A stretch of DNA of 64,000 bases, taken from Leptonema illini DSM 21528 (GTDB lineage Bacteria > Spirochaetota > Leptospiria > Leptospirales > Leptonemataceae). The first letter of the stretch is position 1. Each line of letters opens with the position of its first letter. A program made the position numbers and the translations under genes. Below the pieces are notes generated by a model. That model was not told the origin of the DNA. It did no database searches and saw only the letters and a list, made by a program, of their open reading frames with translations. This document shows, piece by piece, positions 27,139 through 34,146 of this stretch. The stretch is from the NCBI RefSeq assembly GCF_000243335.1, contig NZ_JH597773.1:3928115-3992114 (forward strand), in the 5' to 3' direction.

Positions 27139-27852
27139 TTAACGCTGCTCAAGGAATTCTATTCTGCCGGTGATGATTTCGTGAACTCGCTCTACTGAAA
27201 TTCCGCTTTCGATGAATACTCCGGGCGGGATGCTCTTGAGAATTTCTCGAAATAGCTTCCTGTTCAGTATTTGCCTCTGTAGATAGGATGTCTTTTGTCC
27301 AAAGAGAAAATGATTCTCGAAAAGCTGATCTGAGAGAGCGGCGCGTTCAGAGCTGAACAGCAGAAGGCTTCCATGATCGACGATCCAGATTTTTCCCACA
27401 GCATCTCGAAGCAGGTTGCGTGAACTCTGCGCTCGATCGATATTCATAAAGAAGAGGTCGAGCGTATAAATCTGCGACAGCAGATCTTCGGGTAGCGTTG
27501 CATATTCATCCGCCGCAAGCAGCGTCGCTCCGTCGATCAGATCAATCGCAAGGTTAGTACCGGCGCTCCGCGTGAGAATGTCGTCGAACTCATCGGTTCC
27601 GAACTGCCAGGGATGATCGTCCCGAATGTGGATAAAGCCTGCGTTGGGAACTGGCCATCCGAGAAGGTGGGCGACACGGTTGGCGATAAACTCATTCAGA
27701 AGGCTGATCATACCGTTTCCGCAGCCTTTCATCTTCAAGATGACTTTCTTGCCTGTAGATGTTGTGATGAGCGTGGGGAAGGAGCTGCCGGTAAATAGCT
27801 CGTGAAACTGATGGAGTTCCAGCATCGATGATGTATTGTCCGGGCTCTGCAT
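27139..27852 (-). CDS. Stand-alone HipA-like kinase domain protein
   Basis: 237 residues. The segment NEFIANRVAHLLGWPVPNAG matches the HipA-type helix that shapes the ATP site. LDLFFMNIDRAQSSRNLL fits the catalytic loop (Asp then Asn), and IWIVDHGSLL fits the metal-binding DxG-like motif. These are the marks of the HipA_2 (PF20613) group of short HipA-fold kinases. Unlike hipBA modules there is no HipB-type repressor beside it. Protein targets are unknown; classic HipA phosphorylates glutamyl-tRNA synthetase. Confidence 0.7.
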   Translation of the reverse strand: MQSPDNTSSMLELHQFHELFTGSSFPTLITTSTGKKVILKMKGCGNGMISLLNEFIANRVAHLLGWPVPNAGFIHIRDDHPWQFGTDEFDDILTRSAGTNLAIDLIDGATLLAADEYATLPEDLLSQIYTLDLFFMNIDRAQSSRNLLRDAVGKIWIVDHGSLLLFSSERAALSDQLFENHFLFGQKTSYLQRQILNRKLFREILKSIPPGVFIESGISVERVHEIITGRIEFLEQR

Positions 27853-27952
27853 GCCGTCAGCAAGATTTCATGGTGCGTGGACGCGTCAGACCCTTGAGGA
27901 AGATGACTTTTCGGAGGTGTGCCGTCGGATGGTTGGAGCGGGCGGGGGATTA

Positions 27953-28435
27953 CTATGTTTGCAGGATTCTCGTGAGTGTCCTGGTGGCGGCATCGACAGA
28001 AATCGAGCAAAATACTACCGGATTCCAGTGCCCCTTCACCCAGGATCGCTGAGTTCCACCATCCTGCAGAGATATCACTCCCATTGCGATCAGCAAGAGG
28101 TATACGAAGATATAGCAGCGAGAGTAACCAGTCGCATTCGCAATCGCAGACAACCTCCCCCAGTCCCGATCATCCGGGTAGAAATTCACGCGCACCAGGT
28201 TCTGCCCCTCCTCCTGATATTGCTTCTTCCACCTGCCGGTCCTCTCCAGGAATCCAAGTTTGTATTCAAGCAGTGGATCATCCATAAGGCCGGCAAAATA
28301 GGAAGCAAGAGCCCAGTGGCCTATTTTTATGTAAGGGCTTCGCCAGAAGTATCGTTTAAAGTAAGACTCCGGAATCAGCAAAGTGGAGCGGGTGCGGTAA
28401 TACGGTTCTCCATCAACTCGCGTCTGTTCGTTCAT
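27953..28435 (-). CDS. DUF1564 family protein, copy 1
   Basis: 160 residues. The family, abundant in Leptospira, is recognised by the pattern STLLIPESYF, then RVNFYPDDRDWGRLSAIANATGYSRCYIFVYLL. The last part resembles a ribbon-helix-helix or small helical DNA-binding fold, but function is unknown. A second copy of about 80 percent identity by eye lies at 56786-57268. No Shine-Dalgarno is visible before ATG 28435, yet about 35 bases upstream are conserved with the other copy, so the leader matters. An opposing open frame covers the same bases and is a shadow. Confidence 0.8.
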   Translation of the reverse strand: MNEQTRVDGEPYYRTRSTLLIPESYFKRYFWRSPYIKIGHWALASYFAGLMDDPLLEYKLGFLERTGRWKKQYQEEGQNLVRVNFYPDDRDWGRLSAIANATGYSRCYIFVYLLLIAMGVISLQDGGTQRSWVKGHWNPVVFCSISVDAATRTLTRILQT

Positions 28436-28470
28436 GTAAGTGGAAGGTCGAGAACGAGGCGAACTGAACG
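27953..28470 (-). repeat. Duplicated DUF1564 gene with conserved leader, copy 1
   Basis: Similarity to copy 2 (56751-57268) begins about 35 bases before the start codon (shared CAGTTCG..CTC..TT) and ends exactly at the TAG stop. The flanks beyond are unrelated. Confidence 0.7.
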
Positions 28471-28487
28471 CAAAAAATCTCCCCTAA

Positions 28488-28520
28488 GGCCTATTCTTGC
28501 CCGGAAAAAAGCAAGAGGCC
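28488..28520 (-). terminator. Hairpin between blaOXA-like and DUF1564 genes
   Basis: GGCCT-ATT-CTTGC pairs with GCAAG-AGGCC around a 10-base loop holding six A (T on the minus strand). It lies about 100 bases after the beta-lactamase stop. There is no clear T-run after the stem, so termination is tentative. Confidence 0.35.
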
Positions 28521-28620
28521 GCCTGCCTGCATATCAATGCTCGATTCGTGACGTCGATGACGACGATGGCCACCACAACTACAGGAGTAACGATCATGCC
28601 GGCTGCCGGATGTTTCCGTC

Positions 28621-29424
28621 TTACCTGCATTCTCCATCGATCACACCGGCCCCGAGCAACACACTTCGCACGATATCTTTGCGTGCTTTAATCATGGGAA
28701 ATGCCGGATCGCTGCTCTCAACGTTCATCGCATAATAGTAAACGGCGCCGTCTCTTTCAATATAACCGACAAGCCAGCCGATCTGAATGCCCTGTTGATC
28801 GCCCCAGCCCGTTTTGCCACGCATCGTATAACGATCGCATTGTTCGATTAGCATGAGGTCTTCGACGGTTTGCATCGTTTTCTCAGAGAATCCGAGTTTG
28901 CGATGCTTCAACCTTTTCAGAAGATCGATTTGCTGCAATGCGCTGATACGCAGACTGCCGGTCAGCCAGAATCGATCGATGCCACCGGCAATATTCTCGT
29001 TTCCGTAGTGCTCACGGCTAACGGCCTGCTGCATGCGCGCCTGTCCTATGCGTCGGGCCAATAGCTGATAGAACCAGACCGTCGAGCGTTGAAAGGCCTC
29101 GCGCATACGCTGATCCTGATTCCATGCGGGGAATGCTCGCTTCACACCATCCCACGGAATCGTATCGTCGACGCCGATCACACCCGTTTCGAGAGCGACA
29201 AGCGAATTGAGGATTTTGAATGTGGAGGCCGGTATAAAACCCCGGGCCGCCCGTTCTTCGTTGTAGATGAAGGCCGGCTCGTCCTCCTTTTGTAGAACAA
29301 ACGTTCCCGTTGCATTATACTTTGAAAAGAACGAGGCGACATCATCGTGTCGGACTTCTTGCACGGAGGGGGCGGAGCAGGAAGCAAGGAGAAATCCGAG
29401 CAGGCTTGTATAGATCAACTTCAT
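28621..29424 (-). CDS. Class D (OXA-type) beta-lactamase, predicted lipoprotein
   Basis: 267 residues, the usual length of OXA enzymes. It hydrolyses beta-lactams by an acyl-serine mechanism. All motifs are present at canonical numbering: S67-T-F-K70 (nucleophile and carboxylatable Lys), S114-T-V, Y140-G-N and K204-T-G. A PAWNQDQ segment precedes the active-site wall. The signal peptide ends in LLASC, a lipobox that would anchor the enzyme to a membrane. The sequence looks host-like and no integron or IS flanks it, so it is probably a resident chromosomal gene; relation to acquired OXA groups cannot be judged here. Confidence 0.93.
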   Translation of the reverse strand: MKLIYTSLLGFLLASCSAPSVQEVRHDDVASFFSKYNATGTFVLQKEDEPAFIYNEERAARGFIPASTFKILNSLVALETGVIGVDDTIPWDGVKRAFPAWNQDQRMREAFQRSTVWFYQLLARRIGQARMQQAVSREHYGNENIAGGIDRFWLTGSLRISALQQIDLLKRLKHRKLGFSEKTMQTVEDLMLIEQCDRYTMRGKTGWGDQQGIQIGWLVGYIERDGAVYYYAMNVESSDPAFPMIKARKDIVRSVLLGAGVIDGECR

Positions 29425-29519
29425 AGATTTAGGGTCTCAGTTTAATATGGTGCGAGAACTTTTTTCGTGGCGTTGATGCACTTCATTTGTTGAGTGCACC
29501 TTGATAGTTCAGCCGGAGC

Positions 29520-29906
29520 TCATTTTGCCTGAAAATTCACTCCGGCCTCTTTCATGGCCGCTTTCAGCGTATTCAGTGCCTTCGGGCCCATACCATGAAG
29601 AGTAAGCAGTTCCTTCTCGGTGTGGCGCTTTAGATCCGACAGCTTGTCTACGCCGATCGAGTTAAGGGCGCGCAGGGCCGGTGCCGCGATATGAGGGAGG
29701 ATATTTGTCCCGGTCTTCTCCTTGATTACTGAAGATTTTTTCGACGCCGGCATACCATACTTCTTCATGAGTTCCAGGACTCCGGCTGGAATTTCGCGAC
29801 AGGAGCAATGGGCGGCATGAGCCAGATGCCAGTCGATCCGCTGTTTCTCGGTCGGATTCTTCGGCATTTTATTGGCCAGATGCCATTCTGCGTTGATCTT
29901 ACTCAT
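29520..29906 (-). CDS. Helix-hairpin-helix DNA-binding-like protein
   Basis: 128 residues from ATG 29906 (MSKINAEWHLANKMP). The open frame extends to 30032, but that would run into the neighbouring gene. The C-terminal 45 residues (IGVDKLSDLKRHTEKELLTLHGMGPKALN in outline) contain a helix-hairpin-helix like that of the RNA polymerase alpha C-terminal domain, ending in a final helix. The N-terminal half includes KNPTEKQRIDWHLAHAAHCSCR, a His/Cys-containing segment. It may bind DNA or RNA non-specifically; role unknown. Confidence 0.65.
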   Translation of the reverse strand: MSKINAEWHLANKMPKNPTEKQRIDWHLAHAAHCSCREIPAGVLELMKKYGMPASKKSSVIKEKTGTNILPHIAAPALRALNSIGVDKLSDLKRHTEKELLTLHGMGPKALNTLKAAMKEAGVNFQAK

Positions 29907-29934
29907 ATACCGGTTCTCACCCGCAACCGCATCT

Positions 29935-30363
29935 TCACTTTCCCGGAATGATGACGGTCTGGCCGTGACCGCTTGCCGCCTGGATATGTCGATCTTTACC
30001 GATAAGACTAACCCTGATCGGCGCATCGCCATCTTTACCGAGAAGCATGACGGATGACTTCTTTTCGTAGTCGATATCCATATAGTATTCGATCATATCG
30101 ATCTCAAAATCGGTTTGCTCGTCGAGAATTACGCGATAGAGGCCGTTGTCGACGAATGCGATACGGAAGGAATCCCCCGATGCCTTATCGGTAACGATGT
30201 AGTAGTGAGGATCATGCTCGTCCGGACCTGATGTGCGCGAGATTGTCATGACAGAGGCGGGCCTCTCGGCTGTCACTTTGAGTCGGATGTCATAGCTGCC
30301 ATCTTTCGCCGGTAGAAAGGCAATGGCCGTCAGAATTAATTTAAAGAGAAAGGTATCGATCAT
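29935..30363 (-). CDS. Hypothetical exported protein
   Basis: 142 residues. A short hydrophobic N-terminus (FLFKLILTAIAFLP) is consistent with a signal peptide. The rest is beta-rich, with DKASGDSFRIAFVDNGLYRVIL in outline, and has no recognised domain. It lies just upstream of the HhH gene on the same strand, 28 bases apart, and could be co-transcribed. Confidence 0.6.
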   Translation of the reverse strand: MIDTFLFKLILTAIAFLPAKDGSYDIRLKVTAERPASVMTISRTSGPDEHDPHYYIVTDKASGDSFRIAFVDNGLYRVILDEQTDFEIDMIEYYMDIDYEKKSSVMLLGKDGDAPIRVSLIGKDRHIQAASGHGQTVIIPGK

Positions 30364-30435
30364 GCCTTCTTTTCCTCTGTTAGCCGTTTCCGTCGAATAA
30401 AAATTGATGGGCGACAGGTTGTAATCGACACTGTT

Positions 30436-31014
30436 TCAAATGAAACCCGTTCGATCCAGCGCATAACGCAGGCCCATCACGCCGTTTTCGTAGCTCCGAC
30501 TTGCGAGAAACTGCAGGCGGGCGCCATCCTCCACGTCAAACAGCCGTTGCCCGTTGCCTGCAATGGCCGGATGCACAAGCATCCACAGTTCGTCATACAG
30601 TCGGTTCTGGAGAAAGAGCTGCCAGAGCTTCACGCCTGCCTCGACCGAGATCGGTCCGCCTTTGCTGCTGCGCAGCTTCTGCACGGCGGCAAAGAGTGCG
30701 TCTTCATCGGCGACCTGTATACATCGCGAGTTCTTCCATGCAGTCTTCACGGGCGATCGTGAGATGACGATTTTATCGATCTCGTTGATCTTCTTTGCAA
30801 ACGCCCGTTCGAGCTCCGACGTCGAAGTCTGCTCGGCTCCGGTCCAGTACTGTGCCATCGACGGGTACGAGCGTCCGCCGAAAACGACGGTCCCGATGTT
30901 ATCGTACATCTGTAGAGCATCTTCGAGAATCTCGTCGCTGATGTTCGCCCACCGATCCGGATCTGAAACGATACCGTCGACGGAGGATTGCATATACAGT
31001 GTGATCTTTCGCAT
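30436..31014 (-). CDS. Dihydrofolate reductase / RibD C-terminal family oxidoreductase
   Basis: 192 residues from ATG 31014, with GGAG about 8 nt upstream; the frame opens earlier at 31065 inside the neighbouring gene. Typical features of the YyaP/YwjB group: ITLYMQSSVDGIVSDPDRW at the N-terminus, VFGGRSYPSMAQYW in the NADPH-binding region, GGPISVEAGVKLWQ, and DELWMLVHPAIAGNGQRLF near the end. These NADPH-dependent reductases have mostly unknown substrates. It is not folA. Confidence 0.85.
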   Translation of the reverse strand: MRKITLYMQSSVDGIVSDPDRWANISDEILEDALQMYDNIGTVVFGGRSYPSMAQYWTGAEQTSTSELERAFAKKINEIDKIVISRSPVKTAWKNSRCIQVADEDALFAAVQKLRSSKGGPISVEAGVKLWQLFLQNRLYDELWMLVHPAIAGNGQRLFDVEDGARLQFLASRSYENGVMGLRYALDRTGFI

Positions 31015-31057
31015 GGCTGACTCCGGGGTTTTTCCAGAGCATGCAGCTGCGATGAAA

Positions 31058-31492
31058 TCAGGCAAGCGGATTTTTTGGTCCGTGCATCCACCGGTTCGCC
31101 TCCCTTCGCATCAAAGCAAAAGCGGCCAGCGCCTGAAAGATGATCTGCATCGTACTGAGAAGCGTCGGGATGGGAAAGGCGCCAAAAAACATCGGGAAGG
31201 CGAGGAAGTGAAGAAGCGCAAGCGGGAGAGTGATCGTAACAAGAACGTTACGGGCCCATACTCTCTGTCGTCGTATCATTATATACAGGACAATTAGTAA
31301 AGCGAGAAGAAGGATAGCGTACGGAATCAGAATAATGTGTGGAAGAAAATGGGATTGAAAAGCTACGGCTATGGGCAACAGGAGGATCGAGATGAGCAGC
31401 CATCGCAGTCCCCGGCGTGCGTGCAGCGGTATCACGTCAGCGGGCGTGACCTCTCGGTCCGGAGGCGCGTAGGGGTTCTGCGTATCGGCCAT
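31058..31492 (-). CDS. Small integral membrane protein
   Basis: 144 residues with four hydrophobic segments between about residues 30 and 125, an N-terminal NPYAPPDRE motif of the type seen in many predicted inner-membrane proteins, and a basic C-terminus. It precedes the reductase gene on the same strand. Function not known. Confidence 0.6.
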   Translation of the reverse strand: MADTQNPYAPPDREVTPADVIPLHARRGLRWLLISILLLPIAVAFQSHFLPHIILIPYAILLLALLIVLYIMIRRQRVWARNVLVTITLPLALLHFLAFPMFFGAFPIPTLLSTMQIIFQALAAFALMRREANRWMHGPKNPLA

Positions 31493-31525
31493 AGTAATTC
31501 TTAATAGAACGTTCCGAAGACCAAA

Positions 31526-31549
31526 CGGCCTCCGAAAAAACAGAGGCCG
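31526..31549 (-). terminator. Hairpin downstream of the 31586-32218 gene
   Basis: CGGCCTC and GAGGCCG form a 7 bp stem with a 10-base loop. On the minus strand it is followed by TTTGGTCTT. It lies about 37 bases after the stop of the exported protein gene. Confidence 0.45.
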
Positions 31550-31585
31550 CGATTCTTCAGTGGTGTTCGAGTTAGAATCGGTTGT

Positions 31586-32218
31586 TTACAGGTCGTCGGC
31601 CGGATCAGTCGTTGCCGGAGCGGCGACGCCTACAAGCAGGGAGCTGAATTCGGCGGCCTTCCAAATGCCTTTGCTATTGCGCTTCATCGTAATGGGACGC
31701 GGTGTGGCCGCTCCCGAAGAGGGCAGGAAGAGCTTGATCTGTCCCGACTCTACGGTGCCCGAGAATCTGTTCGAGGTAAGCGTGAACGTATAAGGCAGTC
31801 CGGCCGGAGTGTATCCGTTTTCGGGCGTGGCGCCAGGCAGATACGAGTTCAGCATAAACGGATACTTCTCGATCTGCCCCAGCAGATACTTCGTGCTGCC
31901 ATCAAGGGCAAATCCTTTATAAGAGCCCGCTCCCGTGCTCTGACTGAGGCGGCTGCTATCGACGGCGACGATCAGCGCCTTTGTGCCTTCGGTCGGATTC
32001 TGCTGATACAGCCGCAGTGCGAAGAGCATGACGATGGCGCCACCTTCTGGAGTGGTCGCAAGCGAGTCGCGAAAGGCTTCAAAAGAAGCGATGTCGGAGG
32101 GGACGGTGTTTACGTTCACCGTATAGGTGGGATTCTGAGCGAACAGAGAGCCTGTGGTAAACAGGGCCAGAATCGAGAGAAGCGAGAGAAGCTTGATGCG
32201 TGTCATGATTCGGTTCAT
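31586..32218 (-). CDS. Exported protein (Leptospirales DUF6935-like)
   Basis: 210 residues from ATG 32218; ATG 32206 is also possible. A clear signal peptide (LLSLLSILALFTTGSLFAQ) is followed by a mature part with a SFEAFRDSLATTPEGGAIVMLFALRLY helix region and strand-rich C-terminus. This layout resembles DUF6935-type proteins of leptospires, but the name is tentative. Probably periplasmic or surface-associated; function unknown. Confidence 0.6.
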   Translation of the reverse strand: MNRIMTRIKLLSLLSILALFTTGSLFAQNPTYTVNVNTVPSDIASFEAFRDSLATTPEGGAIVMLFALRLYQQNPTEGTKALIVAVDSSRLSQSTGAGSYKGFALDGSTKYLLGQIEKYPFMLNSYLPGATPENGYTPAGLPYTFTLTSNRFSGTVESGQIKLFLPSSGAATPRPITMKRNSKGIWKAAEFSSLLVGVAAPATTDPADDL

Positions 32219-32401
32219 GCAGGGAGGCTGAGCGCAAGACGCAAACGGCGCAAGTAAAAATTGCATCTTTGCATGCCGGGTTTTTGTGGCCGCAAGTTTT
32301 TGAGTTCAGCTCTCCACTTTCCCGCTTTTCCTGTAGGAATGCAGATATGATCGTAAAATCGGATTGCATTCTCGCGGCGTTTCCCGTCTCTATATAGAAA
32401 C

Positions 32402-33319
32402 GTGGCCTTTCGCGATACGAACAGCAAGGTTCCGGTAACCGTTGCCGAGACGATGATCAAAACGATCCGGTTGCTTGCCGCCTCCGGACGACGGTCTTTC
32501 CAGACCTATCTCTATGATCCGCTTTTCTATGCCGGATGGAAGCGCGACTACAGCGCCGAAACGGCCGCCCGCATGATGACTCGCATCGAGAAGCTCGAAG
32601 GCGCGCAGGTGCGAACGATCTCCGCTCATTGCAAGCGCATGATCGCCCAGGCGCTCACCGAGAATCTGTCGGCTCTCGGGAACGGAGCGATCTTCTTTTT
32701 CGAGATGATGATGCGCCATAACGCAGTCGCCACCTCGCCCGAGGCGCTGGAGTTCATGTCCATCCTCGAAGATCCGCTTCGCAAATTCGAGGCCGAACAG
32801 GAAGGATCGATCAGCGATCGCTTTACGGAACGGCTCACGGCGTCGAGCAAAGAGGCGTTATCCGAAGCGCTTGCGCCCGTAGAGCTCGGGCGTCGCGAGA
32901 ACACGGTTAAACTGAAAGAAGAGGCTCGCATCCTCTTTGAAAAGATCAAGCGAGCCAGCCAGAAGGGCGACCTCGCCACATGCCGCAAGCTCATCTCGGC
33001 GTACCTGATCCGCTTTGCCGAGGCCGAGGATAATAACAGAGACGAGATCGAAGCGCTAATAGAAGCATTCGAAAAACGCGAGAGCGGCTTTCGAAACGAG
33101 CTACACAGCTTCATGGCCATTAACCTGTATTATCAGATTTCGAAGGGCATCTCCAGCGGGGATTTACGGACGACCATTCGCAGCATTCGCAAGTATGCCT
33201 TCATTTTTCAGGGCGATCCTCTTGTGCCCTATCATCGAGAGATTGACCGGCTGGAGCGCAAGCTCTATGACATCATTCGAGAAAAGGATCTGATGAAGGA
33301 GCTCATCCGTAACAGCTGA
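32402..33319 (+). CDS. Conserved hypothetical helical protein
   Basis: 305 residues from GTG 32402; ATG 32453 (MIKTIRLL) is a reasonable alternative. Almost entirely helical and charged, with EDPLRKFEAEQEG, KLKEEARILFEKIKRAS and HREIDRLERKLYDIIREKDLM pointing to helical bundle and coiled-coil structure. No known domain. It stands just before the partner-switching module but is separated from it by its own 57-base gap, so a link is only possible. Confidence 0.6.
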   Translation: MAFRDTNSKVPVTVAETMIKTIRLLAASGRRSFQTYLYDPLFYAGWKRDYSAETAARMMTRIEKLEGAQVRTISAHCKRMIAQALTENLSALGNGAIFFFEMMMRHNAVATSPEALEFMSILEDPLRKFEAEQEGSISDRFTERLTASSKEALSEALAPVELGRRENTVKLKEEARILFEKIKRASQKGDLATCRKLISAYLIRFAEAEDNNRDEIEALIEAFEKRESGFRNELHSFMAINLYYQISKGISSGDLRTTIRSIRKYAFIFQGDPLVPYHREIDRLERKLYDIIREKDLMKELIRNS

Positions 33320-33376
33320 TCCTGTTTCATAACCGTTCCAGAACGAGTTTCAGATTTGAGTATTTTCGGAGGTTTT

Positions 33377-33721
33377 ATGTCGAGTACACTCAGTATGAAG
33401 GCTTCGGCTCAGGGTGATGTCGTCATCGTACATCTGAGCGGAGCGCTTGATGCGACGACATCGCCGGCCCTTGATGCGGCGATTAAGAAACTGATCGGCG
33501 AAGGGCGAAAGAAGATCGTCGTTGAGATGAGCGCTCTTACCTTCATCGCCTCGGCAGGCCTCGGACTTCTGGCCGCTCTGCGCAAGCAGCTGAAGACGGC
33601 AGGTGGAGATCTTCGCATTGCCGCTCCGACGGCGGCCGTGCTTGACGTCTTCAAGCTTCTTTCGTTTGATAAGGTGTTCTCGATCTCCGCCCGTGTGGAA
33701 GATGCCGTCGCAGGTTTCTGA
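33377..33721 (+). CDS. STAS-domain anti-sigma factor antagonist (RsbV/SpoIIAA-like)
   Basis: 114 residues from ATG 33377, with GGAGG 8 nt upstream. It has the compact STAS fold; the phospho-acceptor region reads FIASAGLG in place of the common MDSSGLG, keeping the Ser. In partner switching the unphosphorylated form binds the RsbW-like kinase and frees the target. The next two genes, kinase and phosphatase, complete the module and are spaced 2 bases and ATGA apart. Confidence 0.9.
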   Translation: MSSTLSMKASAQGDVVIVHLSGALDATTSPALDAAIKKLIGEGRKKIVVEMSALTFIASAGLGLLAALRKQLKTAGGDLRIAAPTAAVLDVFKLLSFDKVFSISARVEDAVAGF

Positions 33722-33723
33722 CC

Positions 33724-34146
33724 ATGTCTGAAGCCGATCGCCTGTCATTCACCCTTTCGCATGACGGCGCTCCGCTATCGACGGCGCGCACTTGCCTGTC
33801 TGATTTTCTCGCTCCCCGCATGGGCGATCTTGAACGCAATCGTATCCTTCTCGCCGTCGAAGAGGCCCTTGTGAACACGTTTGAGCACGGCTATGCGGGC
33901 GGACCGGGAAGCATCGACGTAAACGTCGGATGGACGAACGACGGACTCAAGATTGAGTTATCCGACAGAGCGAAGGAGTATGATCCAACGTCCGTTCCGT
34001 TGCCGTCGCCCGAACAGTTAAGTGAAGACGGAGCGACAGGCGGATACGGATTGTTCCTGCTACGCACGCTGATGAAAGTGCAGTATCAGAAGCGTGACGG
34101 AGGCGGCAACACGCTTGTGCTCACGCAAAGAGGAGGACATGCATGA
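33724..34146 (+). CDS. RsbW-like serine kinase / anti-sigma factor
   Basis: 140 residues of the HATPase_c_2 type. N-box LLAVEEALVNTFEHGY, a D-G-like middle region (IELSDRAKEYDP) and G2-box GGYGLFLLRTLMK are all visible. It would phosphorylate the STAS protein and sequester a sigma factor or another partner. No sigma factor gene is adjacent, so the output is unknown. Stop overlaps the phosphatase gene (ATGA). Confidence 0.9.
   Translation: MSEADRLSFTLSHDGAPLSTARTCLSDFLAPRMGDLERNRILLAVEEALVNTFEHGYAGGPGSIDVNVGWTNDGLKIELSDRAKEYDPTSVPLPSPEQLSEDGATGGYGLFLLRTLMKVQYQKRDGGGNTLVLTQRGGHA

Noticed and set aside
27836-28735. 299-codon plus-strand open frame across the DUF1564 gene
   Set aside because: The minus-strand DUF1564 gene has a paralogue at 56786-57268; the plus frame has no sensible protein pattern.
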